Shown: positions 1 to 6,412, counted from the stretch's first letter. The stretch is 8,658 nt of DNA from Clostridiales bacterium (GCA_021203685.1 JAJQAS010000048.1:1-8658), one strand, 5' to 3'. Numbers and translations: made by a program. Notes: a model not told the origin generated them from the sequence alone.

Positions 1-28
1 CTTGCAATAAAAAAGTGATCAAGTTTTT

Positions 29-232
29 TGCTAATAAAATCTGCTAATAAATTTCTGTGCCACAGCCCTTCATGGGAAAAGGTGAACCTTTGGAGCAGAC
101 ACTTTTCAGCGGCTAATTTGCTAATTGGCAGAGCCGTCAACGGCTTTTTTTCGAGCCGTTCGGAGGAGATTTGCTAATAAGGCTTTTTGACCTCTGAATC
201 GTGCTGCTAATAAAATGCTCACGAATTAGCAA
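29..232. repeat. Cluster of TGCTAATAA-like repeats
   Basis: Exact TGCTAATAA occurs at 29-37, 42-50, 172-180 and 205-213. Shorter variants are GGCTAATTT at 111-119 and TGCTAATT at 119-126, and an inverted copy GAATTAGCAA lies at 223-232. The inverted copy overlaps the last codons of the minus-strand gene ending at 219. Spacing is irregular (starts 13, 130 and 33 bp apart for the exact copies), so this is neither a CRISPR array nor a regular iteron array. It could be a set of protein-binding sites, a decayed iteron region, or duplicated 3' sequence of a mobile element. The repeats are seen directly; the role is unknown. Confidence 0.6.
132..151 (+). terminator. Rho-independent terminator-like hairpin
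   Basis: AGCCG (132-136) pairs with CGGCT (141-145) around a four-base loop, and a run of T extends to 151. The stem is short but GC-rich and the T-run is good for the plus strand. No plus-strand gene ending just before it can be recognised, so it may close a gene lying left of the window or be a leftover of a degraded element. The 3' arm can also pair with AGCCG at 154-158, giving an alternative 7-bp stem (139-145 with 154-160). Confidence 0.5.
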
Positions 233-506
233 GCTGGACGGACTTAAGGACTTGCGCCAGCAATTCGGGGTTGCTGGTCAGGAGCGATGCAAGCGCGTTT
301 GCATCCAAAGTCGGAGCATCGGGATCCTTGTTTTCCTCCGGAACAGGCTTCGGTTCGGTGGGGTCAATGTTTCCTGCGTTGTGATAGAAGTGCTCCTCAT
401 GACTGGCATCCGGATTGAGGCAGACCGAATTTCTTTCTACCAGTGACTCCCGGCTCACAGTGCGGGGGTCTGTATCTCTTAACTGTTCCATGGTCTGTAC
501 TGCCAT
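219..506 (-). CDS. Small mobile-element-like protein, 95 aa
   Basis: The start is the ATG at 506, preceded by GGAGGA (513-518) six bases upstream; a longer in-frame reading back to 614 has no comparable ribosome site. The first 28 residues (MAVQTMEQLRDTDPRTV and on) resemble, from memory, the N-terminus of small DUF6870-type proteins of clostridial conjugative or phage-related elements. The rest does not follow that family. It has an acidic, proline-rich middle (about residues 47-68) and a C-terminal helix-like segment rich in Ala and Leu (LASLLTSNPELLAQVL). It may therefore be a chimera of an element-borne N-terminus with a different tail, or simply an unrelated hypothetical. The good start and clean frame favour a real gene; no function is assigned. 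Confidence 0.55.
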   Translation of the reverse strand: MAVQTMEQLRDTDPRTVSRESLVERNSVCLNPDASHEEHFYHNAGNIDPTEPKPVPEENKDPDAPTLDANALASLLTSNPELLAQVLKSVQLANS

Positions 507-552
507 CGCATTTCCTCCATCCGTTCTAAAACCATCTACTCCATACCTATGA

Positions 553-708
553 AAACAGAAGTCAAAAATCGCAGTGGACTTCTTTGATACAGAGACAGCT
601 GCAGTAACTTCCACTGAGATGTATATTTCCAGCTATAAGGTCAAGCGTGAAGCGGATTCTTCTTACGGAGGACTCTGGAGCGTGTCGTTTACGTTGAAAG
701 AATTTTAA
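553..708 (+). pseudogene. C-terminal fragment, possibly of a phage structural protein
   Basis: Directly after an in-frame TGA (550-552), 51 codons run open to a TAA at 706-708. They contain no start that has a ribosome site. The translation looks like real protein: it includes VDFFDTETAAV, MYISSYKVKR and ends GLWSVSFTLKEF. An ending of the type 'W-x-V-x-F-x-L-K-E' is reminiscent of small phage tail or structural proteins of Bacillota prophages, but this is a pattern impression and not a firm assignment. It lies on the strand opposite the 95-aa gene and just upstream of the HTH gene. Most likely it is the 3' remnant left by deletion or recombination at about 550. Confidence 0.4.
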
Positions 709-715
709 AATCTGC

Positions 716-744
716 TTTAACTGGGGAAAGGTTTCCTGTATAAT
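716..744 (+). promoter_or_regulatory. Candidate sigma-A promoter for the HTH gene
   Basis: A perfect TATAAT at 739-744 sits 17 bp after TTTAAC (716-721), a fair -35 box. A transcript from here would carry a leader of about 145 bases before the ATG at 897. A second TATAAT at 843-848 lies closer to the gene but has no good -35 box at normal spacing (TTGGTG at 816-821 is 21 bp away). Confidence 0.45.
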
Positions 745-896
745 GCAGGATGTGACTTAAAAATCAATGGTTACGGATAATTGCAACTGCTGGTTACGTC
801 AATTTCCAAGTCTGATTGGTGGAGAGCAACCGCGTGTTTCGCTATAATCTCCTCAATATCCCGGAAAGATCTGGGTGAAGAAAGGACAAACACACT

Positions 897-1880
897 ATGA
901 TTTTATCAGAAAAGCTTTTGACTCTCCGTACCAGGGCTAGATTAAGCCAGGAAGAACTTGCGGAGAAACTGAATGTATCAAGGCAGTCGGTTTCAAAATG
1001 GGAAAGCGGGGCTTCCATACCGGGAATTGACAAAATATTGGAGATTTCAAGGATTTATGGAATCAGCACGGATTACCTGTTGAAGGATGAGATGGAGGAA
1101 CTGCCAGGAGAGGTTGTCGCGGATGTGTACCATCCGGAGGAAGTGCGGGAAATATCCGTGGAAACAGCGACTGAGTATCTGGATGTGATCAGAGAAGCCG
1201 ATAAGCGGATTGCTTTGGGTGTGGGGCTGTGTATTCTCTCTCCGTTCCCCATGATGTCTTTTATCGGCTTGTCAGAATGTGGACTGTTGTTTTCCTCAGA
1301 AGATATTGCGGCTGGCGTAGGAGTTGGTGTATTACTTGCAATCGTAGCTGTGGCGGTGATTCTGTTCGTATTAAATTGTCTGCGTCTGGAAGAATATGAT
1401 TATCTGCAATAAGAAGAATTGAGGCTTTCCTATGGAGTAGCTGGAATCATAGAAAAAGAAGAAAAAGAGTTTCGTCCAGTGTTCTATCAGGGAATTGCCT
1501 TTGGCGCTGCTTTGTGTGTGATTTCCTGTGTGCCGATTGTAATTGCCGGTGCGGCTGATGCGGTAGGCGGCATTCTCCTGTGTCTGTGCGCTCTGTTATT
1601 AGCGGTGGTCGCAGTAGGTGTATATCTGATTGTGCGTGTAGCGATCCGCAAAGGTGGATATGACCGACTTCTGCAGCAGGGAGACTATACGCAGGAGAAG
1701 AAGCGGGAAAATAAACGCCTGGAAGTTTTTGATGGGGCTTATTGGGGGACGGTTACTGCTGTTTATTTAGGGATAAGTTTATCCTTCATGAACTGGGGCA
1801 TCTCATGGATTATCTGGCCGGTGGCAGGCGTGGCATTTGCAGTCATCCGTTCCATTGTGTCGGCGATGAAGGGAAAATAA
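897..1880 (+). pseudogene. XRE-family HTH regulator with membrane tail, split by in-frame TAA
   Basis: The intact gene would encode 327 residues. Residues 1-65 form an XRE/Cro-type helix-turn-helix (RLSQEELAEKLNVSRQSVSKWE). A linker follows, then hydrophobic segments at about 104-125 and 136-162. Codon 172 is TAA (1410-1412), but the same frame continues without another stop to 1880 and encodes at least three more membrane segments. The natural junction would read DYL-Q-x-EELRLSYG, where x is probably Lys, Glu or Gln: each is one base from TAA. The two halves look like repeats of one two-helix unit: compare LCILS with a following VAVAVILFV, and LCVIS with VVAVGVYLIV. Such proteins bind DNA at the N-terminus and probably sense something at the membrane; targets are unknown. 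The start has AAAGGA (881-886) about 10 bases upstream. The 171-residue product could still bind DNA. The downstream half has no ribosome site, so it is unlikely to be an independent gene. Confidence 0.85.
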
Positions 1881-1934
1881 GTTGAAGACAGTTTTTTTAC
1901 ACGGATTAGGGCATACTGCAAGCACGGCCTGACC

Positions 1935-2144
1935 TTAGAACTTCATCGGCAGGGATGTCTTGCGGCTCCCGCCGTTGTAGATGCGGAACACCTGGAACAG
2001 ATATTTCTTGTGGCCGGGCATATTCACGCCCATGGCCTGACCTTCCCGGTAGATGGTAAGCGGGTCATAGCTGCTCAGACGCCGCACCAGTCTCCGGCGG
2101 TTGTACTCTTCATGATAGATGAAAACGAATTTAATCACGCTCAT
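1935..2144 (-). pseudogene. Unrecognised 69-codon reading frame, probable gene fragment
   Basis: From ATG at 2144 to TAA at 1935 a frame encodes 69 residues rich in Arg, Tyr and Lys (EEYNRRRLVRRLSSYDPL near the start, VFRIYNGGSRKTSLPMKF at the end). The composition and smooth codon flow look protein-like, and I do not recognise the family. No ribosome site precedes the ATG, and the first codons overlap the repaired end of the DUF4405 frame (2131), so the true upstream part is probably missing. It is best read as the 3' end of another gene brought next to the DUF4405 gene by a deletion or insertion. It could also be a small translationally coupled gene. Confidence 0.35.
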
Positions 2145-2701
2145 CAAAATCAAAAAACACAAAATGGTATCGAAGAAGCATATAATTTCCGATGTCCCGC
2201 TCCACAAAAGCGTACATCCCCGGCGATCACAAAAGCAGCTCCGCGCAAAACCCATGTGCGAATCCTATTTGGTCTCAGATAGCGTTTTGTAATTCCAATC
2301 ATCATATTCCAGTGGAAGCCCAGATGCAGGCTCAACAAAACAAATCCCCAATAGGCACATAACATATGAACCCTGCTGGCATAGGAATACACGCTCCGGA
2401 CTGGGAGAAAGGAAAAGGTATGTTCCGAAAGAAGCAGTCCACTTACCATCGCGCCCACCATCATAAGCGCTACACCAACAGTCAGAAAAGTCTGCATGAT
2501 ACGAAAAGCAGAGTAACGCCCTTTCAGAAGATTTCTGCTCCACCCTGGATTCAGGATATGATGTAGAACAAACAGTGCGCAAATTCCCATGCCGAGCCAT
2601 TCGTGGGCGGCTTCTCCCACAAGTTCATACGCCATCAGAAGAAGGAGCAGAAGTGTCATAGCCACATCTATTGCTATTTTCAGTTTCAGTTTCGGCTTCA
2701 T
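2131..2701 (-). pseudogene. DUF4405 family membrane protein, frameshifted
   Basis: The first 161 codons encode a polytopic membrane protein with segments near residues 8-27, 36-53, 70-92 and 113-133. Histidines fit a cytochrome-b-like haem protein: H33, H47/H48, H112, H126 and H130, including AHEWLG, LHHILNPGW and LHLGFHW. This matches the DUF4405 family (Pfam), for which haem binding is inferred and not proven. At a CCCC run (2218-2221 on the plus strand) the frame is lost; the original frame then meets TGA at 2150. The shifted frame restores family-like sequence (MYAFVERDIGNYMLLRYHF, then VFFDF) and ends at TAA 2131. An extra G, or a 5-base loss if the family's usual AGYG is ancestral, explains it. 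The last membrane helix usual for the family is also absent. It is the last gene of the minus-strand run, 21 bp after the flavoprotein. Confidence 0.8.
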
Positions 2702-2722
2702 CTGGCTTCTCCTTCCTGTTAT

Positions 2723-3358
2723 TTATCGGACAAAGTTCGTAAATATCGGTGTTTCTATTTCGGGTATTGGGACATTTGCTTTTTGAGCGGTATCCATACA
2801 GCGCAACAAATAAGCCATATTTCTTCCAAGCACACGCATTGTGTACATTCCTTCCGCATCCTGGCGAACCTCATCCGGATTTGTGCCGTGTACCATATTC
2901 CAGTAACGTGATGATACAATCGGCATCTCCTGAATAGCGAAATATTTATTAAGCTGATCGAATGTTGCTGTGGTTCCTGCGCGGCGGGCCGAAATGACCG
3001 CAGCAGCTGGTTTCAGGTAAAACGCTTTATTTGTATTTCCTTGTAATTCAGAATAGAAAACTCTGTCCATAAAAGCTGTCATATTACCTGTTGCACCTGC
3101 GTAATGTACAGGACTGCCAAAAATAAATCCGTCAGCAGACATTGCTTTTCTGCGAAACTGGTTGACTACGTCGTCAAAAACACAGTTACCAATTTCCCCG
3201 CATTTCCGACAGCCGATGCATCCTCCAATCGGCTTATTTCCGATCCAGAACAGCTCTGTTTTGATTCCTTCCTGCTTCAGTGTCTCTGTTACTTCGCACA
3301 ATGCTGTATAGGTGCAGCCTTTTGCATGAGGACTGCCATTTACCAACAACACTTTCAT
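2723..3358 (-). CDS. Flavodoxin-fold NAD(P)H oxidoreductase with four-cysteine motif (iron-sulfur flavoprotein-like)
   Basis: A 211-residue protein of the NADPH-dependent FMN reductase / flavodoxin-like superfamily. The phosphate-binding loop of FMN is VNGSPHAKGCT near the N-terminus, and a second FMN-contact motif is FGSPVHYAGATGNM (about residues 80-93). Between them lies GCIGCRKCGEIGNC, a C-x2-C-x2-C-x5-C cluster (residues 47, 50, 53, 59) like the 4Fe-4S site of archaeal and clostridial iron-sulfur flavoproteins. This suggests electron transfer from a donor such as ferredoxin or NAD(P)H to a small acceptor. The start is the ATG at 3358: GAGGTGA (3366-3372) sits 7 bases upstream, better than a TTG one codon earlier. 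It follows the short flavoprotein after 83 bp containing a hairpin. No damage is seen. Confidence 0.85.
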   Translation of the reverse strand: MKVLLVNGSPHAKGCTYTALCEVTETLKQEGIKTELFWIGNKPIGGCIGCRKCGEIGNCVFDDVVNQFRRKAMSADGFIFGSPVHYAGATGNMTAFMDRVFYSELQGNTNKAFYLKPAAAVISARRAGTTATFDQLNKYFAIQEMPIVSSRYWNMVHGTNPDEVRQDAEGMYTMRVLGRNMAYLLRCMDTAQKANVPIPEIETPIFTNFVR

Positions 3359-3397
3359 CAATTTATCACCTCACAGAAAAATATCCCTATAAGCATA

Positions 3398-3429
3398 CAA
3401 GCCGAGGCTTCGATAAAAGTCTCGGCTTG
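3398..3429. other. Intergenic hairpin between two flavoprotein genes
   Basis: CAAGCCGAG (3398-3406) and CTCGGCTTG (3421-3429) are perfect inverted repeats. The pairing extends inward by one mismatch/wobble and three more pairs around a six-base loop (3411-3416). In minus-strand RNA, the direction of the flanking genes, the stem is followed by TATGCTTATAGG, with no U-run, so it is not a standard terminator. It could stabilise or process the operon mRNA, or partly reduce read-through into the downstream flavoprotein. Confidence 0.5.
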
Positions 3430-3441
3430 CCTGTTTCCCTG

Positions 3442-3897
3442 TTACTTCAATGCCTTCGCCAATTCTCGAGTCTGTGTTAAGTCTGTTGCCATGCCGGCAT
3501 ATTTCATACCATAAAGCCCGGCAAAACGTTCCATTGTGTATTCGCCGGCTTCCAGCATCCATTGCTCAGGTGCTGCTCCCTGAAAGAGGAAGAAGAGCGT
3601 CCTTCCCGCCAGTTCCCCCGGGTTGACCGGCCCATAAAAGCGATCCAGCAGATTCCGGATCGACCCGCAGATATTATGCCAGTATACCGGCGATCCAATC
3701 ACAATAATCTGAGCCTCTTTCATTTTGGCTAAGATTTCGTTGAACTGGTCGTCTGCAAAGTTTTGTCCGTAGCTGTATACCTTGTAGTCTGTCAGGTTCA
3801 GTGTTTCATAGTCAATTCCCTGCAGCAAATCCTTTGCTAACGCTGCCGTGTTTCCTCTTTTTTCAGGACTCCCATTGATAAATAACACCTTTTCCAT
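3442..3897 (-). CDS. Short flavodoxin-like NAD(P)H-dependent oxidoreductase, 151 aa
   Basis: The N-terminus MEKVLFINGSPEKRGNTAAL is a textbook FMN phosphate loop (GSPxxxGNT) of the NADPH-dependent FMN reductase / flavodoxin-like family. A second motif, IGSPVYWHNICGSIRNLLDR (about residues 68-87), matches the flavin-contact and dimer region. At 151 residues it is shorter than many relatives (about 170-210). It has no cysteine cluster, unlike its downstream paralogue, so it probably transfers electrons through FMN alone. A purine-rich site containing AGGAAGG lies upstream of the ATG at 3897. It starts 31 bp after the NTF2-like gene and so belongs to the same transcript. The substrate is unknown; quinones, nitro compounds or flavins are family possibilities. 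Confidence 0.83.
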   Translation of the reverse strand: MEKVLFINGSPEKRGNTAALAKDLLQGIDYETLNLTDYKVYSYGQNFADDQFNEILAKMKEAQIIVIGSPVYWHNICGSIRNLLDRFYGPVNPGELAGRTLFFLFQGAAPEQWMLEAGEYTMERFAGLYGMKYAGMATDLTQTRELAKALK

Positions 3898-3928
3898 TTC
3901 AAATATTTCCTTCCTGCTCTTATGCTTT

Positions 3929-4291
3929 TCAATAAACCAATGCAGTAAATGAGAATGTAACCAGTCTCCAGTTTTCCTGCTCTCTTACATAAACTTCTGT
4001 AACAGCGAAATGATGTGTTGTCGGATTACCATTCAGCAGGAGTCCATAGTTGCAGTCTGTAATCACTACACCTGTATCTCCATAAACATTCGCTGTCCGG
4101 CTGTTAAACTTGAGTTCAGTCGGCTGAAACGCGCCGCTGGTATAAAAACCAATTTCCTGATCCAACCGGCAGGTGACTCCTATATGTACGAATGTGCATT
4201 CCGCATCCGCAATCTCTCTCATACCTGCTTCATCCGCACGCTCCATCGCACTCCAGAACGCCTTTGAAGTATTTAATAGTTGCTCTTTCAT
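3929..4291 (-). CDS. NTF2/SnoaL-like (DUF4440-type) small protein
   Basis: A 120-residue protein with the layout of the NTF2-like fold: an N-terminal helix (LLNTSKAFWSAMERAD), a short helix-turn, and a curved sheet ending VTEVYVREQENWRLVTFSF. This terminal pattern, with W-R-L/I in the penultimate strand, is typical of DUF4440/SnoaL-like proteins. Members form a conical pocket and may be small-molecule isomerases, hydrolases or ligand binders, so the fold does not give the reaction. AGGAGG (4304-4309) lies 12 bases before the ATG at 4291, slightly long spacing. It is 28 bp downstream of the hydrolase gene. No signal peptide is present, so it is cytoplasmic and probably acts with the neighbouring reductases. 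Confidence 0.75.
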   Translation of the reverse strand: MKEQLLNTSKAFWSAMERADEAGMREIADAECTFVHIGVTCRLDQEIGFYTSGAFQPTELKFNSRTANVYGDTGVVITDCNYGLLLNGNPTTHHFAVTEVYVREQENWRLVTFSFTALVY

Positions 4292-4319
4292 TTCAAAATT
4301 CTACCTCCTGCATCAAGAG

Positions 4320-5444
4320 TCATGCAGCCGCATTCAGATAAGTCTCAAAGAAGGGTACAATATAATCAAGCGCCTGTGTGACATACGGTTCCAGGTCATA
4401 CATATCAAAATGTCCTGCGCCCTCGATCACATAAAATTCCTTTTCGGATGTGGTATTTTCATAGAGCTGCTCTGCACCGGAACGTGACCAGGCGTTTTCC
4501 CCGGTGATGATCAGATAGGGGGCTTCCAGTTCTGAGATAAATTCTTCCGGATGGAAGTCTACCCATGAAAGCTCGCTCCAGGAGACTGCGTGATTGTCCC
4601 AGTTATCCCGGTATCCGCGTTCTTCGTTATAATAGTAAGCCGCGCCTTCTGCATATGCCCTCGGCATCAGGTCGATATAGGTCGGGTCTGCTTCACCAGC
4701 CTCGTATGCCTCACGATCCGCCTCGGCCTGCTCCGTAGACATCATAATCATGGAAGACATCGTTGTGGCGGGAACAACAGATGTGACCGCTTTGATGCGC
4801 TCGTCCTGAATGGCTGCATAGGGCATATAGCTGCCGGAACCACAAATCCCAAGGCCGCCAATATTTTCATTGTCCACGTAATCCAGAAATTGCAGATATG
4901 TCACAGCGCTGCTGATGTCACTGGCCTTGATGTCCGGTTCCTCCAGCTGCCTGGGTTCCCCTTCGCTTTCTCCGAAATAAGAGTAATCAAACACCAGCGT
5001 GACAAAGCCGCTCTCTGCCAATCGCTCGGCGTAAATACTTTGTGCCTGTTCTTTTACGGAAAGCATAGGACCGGTCACAACAATCGCAGCATATTGACTG
5101 GTTTCATCGAAGCCTTCCGGGAGGAAAAGGATACCTGCCAGATTCAGTCCGGAATCCTCATTTTCAAAGCTCACGGAAATGGTGCTGACGCCGTTTTCTG
5201 ATGCAATTTCCTCATCCGTAATTTCACTTTCTGAGATTTCTGTATTAGCCGTATCCATCGACTCGGTCTGCTGTGACTGACCGTTTTCTGTGCTGACTGG
5301 CTCCGTATCAGATGTTTCAGAAGCGGAGCTGACATTATTTTGCGTTGCACACCCGGTCAGTGCCAGCAGGAGAACAAATACCAATACCCAGCACCAGACG
5401 ATTTTTTTCTTACTGCTCCCAGAATTTACTGCCCGCATATCCAT
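4320..5444 (-). CDS. Alpha/beta-hydrolase lipoprotein
   Basis: A 374-residue protein starting with a lipoprotein signal: SKKK, a hydrophobic stretch (about 15-29) and lipobox LTGC with Cys32. A Ser/Thr/Glu-rich spacer of about 50 residues would hold the enzyme off the membrane. The alpha/beta-hydrolase domain follows (about 90-374). It shows the strand and oxyanion region IVVTGP, then VFDYSYFGESEG, the nucleophile elbow GLGICGSGSY, a late strand LIITGENAWS in the position of the acid residue, and the catalytic His345 in EGAGHFDMYD. The elbow places Cys201 where most relatives have Ser, as in dienelactone-hydrolase-type elbows (G-x-C-x-G). The start at 5444 has GAGGAAAGG (5451-5459) six bases upstream. 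It lies 18 bp after the second aldo/keto reductase. Probable extracytoplasmic esterase/lactonase-like enzyme; substrate unknown. Confidence 0.83.
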   Translation of the reverse strand: MDMRAVNSGSSKKKIVWCWVLVFVLLLALTGCATQNNVSSASETSDTEPVSTENGQSQQTESMDTANTEISESEITDEEIASENGVSTISVSFENEDSGLNLAGILFLPEGFDETSQYAAIVVTGPMLSVKEQAQSIYAERLAESGFVTLVFDYSYFGESEGEPRQLEEPDIKASDISSAVTYLQFLDYVDNENIGGLGICGSGSYMPYAAIQDERIKAVTSVVPATTMSSMIMMSTEQAEADREAYEAGEADPTYIDLMPRAYAEGAAYYYNEERGYRDNWDNHAVSWSELSWVDFHPEEFISELEAPYLIITGENAWSRSGAEQLYENTTSEKEFYVIEGAGHFDMYDLEPYVTQALDYIVPFFETYLNAAA

Positions 5445-5462
5445 CTACCGCCTTTCCTCATA

Positions 5463-6308
5463 TTATTTCTGAAGGTCCACCGGAGGCGCCATCTTCACAT
5501 ACGCTTCCAGCATTTCCGGTGTGCTGGTATAGTACCTTACATTCTTATTCAGCGTTGCGATCTGCTCCATTTCCTCATCAGTCAACGCAAAATCAAAGAG
5601 GTCAAAGTTTGCTTTGATGTGGTTCGGATTTTTGGAACCCGGAATCACGATGTTGCCAGCCTGGATATGCCAGCGCAGAATGATCTGGGCGTTGCTTTTT
5701 CCGTATTTGTCGGCCAGCGTGGTGAACAGCGGCTCCTCCAGCAGCGTCTTATCGCCGTGTCCCAGCGGATACCACGCCTGAATAACCATGCCTTCTTTTG
5801 CCAGGAACGATTTCAGCTCTGCCTCCTGGAAGTAGGGATGTACCTCCGTCTGCAAGAGGGAAGGCTTTACCTTACAGATATTCAGGATTTCCTGAACCTG
5901 GGCAATCGTGAAGTTAGAAAGGCCAATGGCGCGTACTTTACCCTCTTTGTAAGCTTTCTCCATCAGGCGATAACCGGCAATATAATTTCCGGCAGGCTGA
6001 TGAATCAACAGCATATCGATGTAATCCGTGCCCAGACGCTCCAGTGTCCTGTCTACCACGTCGGACTGTTCATAAAAGGATGGCCAGATCTTCGTTTCAA
6101 GGAAGATTTCTTCCCTGACAAGCCCCGATTTCTTCATCCCGCGTCCGACAGCCTTTTCATTCAGGTAGGCATTGGCGGTATCAATTAAACGATAGCCGCC
6201 TTTCAGGTCCGAGAGGACCGAAGCCTCTGCATCATCCGGTTCCAGAAGAAAAGTTCCGATACCAGCCAAAGGCATCTTTACACCATTATTCAAAGTTGCA
6301 TATTCCAT
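5463..6308 (-). CDS. Aldo/keto reductase (2,5-diketogluconate reductase-like)
   Basis: A 281-residue NADPH-dependent aldo/keto reductase with the full catalytic tetrad: Asp43 and Tyr48 (LIDTANAYLNE), Lys73 (ETKIWPS) and His103 (LLIHQP). The barrel continues through VRAIGLSNF, QTEVHPYFQ and the coenzyme-binding end IVIPGSKNPNHIKANFDLFDF. It is closest in style to the AKR3/AKR5-type reductases often labelled 2,5-diketo-D-gluconate reductase, a label that says little about the real carbonyl substrate. I chose the ATG at 6308, 7 bases after GGAGGA (6316-6321); an in-frame start 12 codons earlier would add residues with no family match. A 104-bp gap separates it from the cupin gene and may hold its own promoter. 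The gene looks intact. Confidence 0.9.
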   Translation of the reverse strand: MEYATLNNGVKMPLAGIGTFLLEPDDAEASVLSDLKGGYRLIDTANAYLNEKAVGRGMKKSGLVREEIFLETKIWPSFYEQSDVVDRTLERLGTDYIDMLLIHQPAGNYIAGYRLMEKAYKEGKVRAIGLSNFTIAQVQEILNICKVKPSLLQTEVHPYFQEAELKSFLAKEGMVIQAWYPLGHGDKTLLEEPLFTTLADKYGKSNAQIILRWHIQAGNIVIPGSKNPNHIKANFDLFDFALTDEEMEQIATLNKNVRYYTSTPEMLEAYVKMAPPVDLQK

Positions 6309-6412
6309 TGTGAATTCCTCCATTTCTTTTGATGCTCTTATCATAGCCTGTTTTTACGTAAATAAGAAGTTCCCTTTGGTTTTTCAGTTATAAGTTAAAG
6401 GTAACCACTACG
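6309..6412 (-). promoter_or_regulatory. Intergenic region with possible internal promoter and palindromic operator
   Basis: This is the largest gap in the minus-strand run. Read on the minus strand it contains TATGAT in GGCTATGATAAG, a reasonable -10 box, but only a weak -35 (TTCTTA) at 17 bp. A perfect 10-bp palindrome TTTACGTAAA lies at 6353-6362, inside the candidate spacer, which is where MerR-type regulators commonly bind. Another partial dyad is GTTACC...TAAC further upstream. The palindrome is seen directly; its regulatory role is an inference. Confidence 0.3.

Noticed and set aside
72..116. 14-codon plus-strand peptide frame (MGKGEPLEQTLFSG)
   Set aside because: It has no ribosome site, is very short and shows no family resemblance; it could be chance.
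29..213. CRISPR array
   Set aside because: The repeats are only 9 bp and spacing is irregular; no cas genes are present.
507..614. N-terminal extension of the 95-aa gene
   Set aside because: A strong GGAGGA site places the start at 506, and the upstream stretch is antisense to the better coding fragment at 553-708.
1419..1880. Independent gene starting at TTG
   Set aside because: It is in the same frame as the HTH gene across a single TAA, has no ribosome site, and supplies the missing membrane half; it is treated as part of the broken gene.
4590..5201. 203-aa plus-strand open frame
   Set aside because: It is antisense to the alpha/beta-hydrolase. The composition (His, Cys and Arg rich) is typical of a shadow frame.
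5340..6188. 282-aa plus-strand open frame
   Set aside because: It lies antisense to the hydrolase start and the aldo/keto reductase, both of which have full catalytic motifs. Its translation has no recognisable domain and no ribosome site fits.
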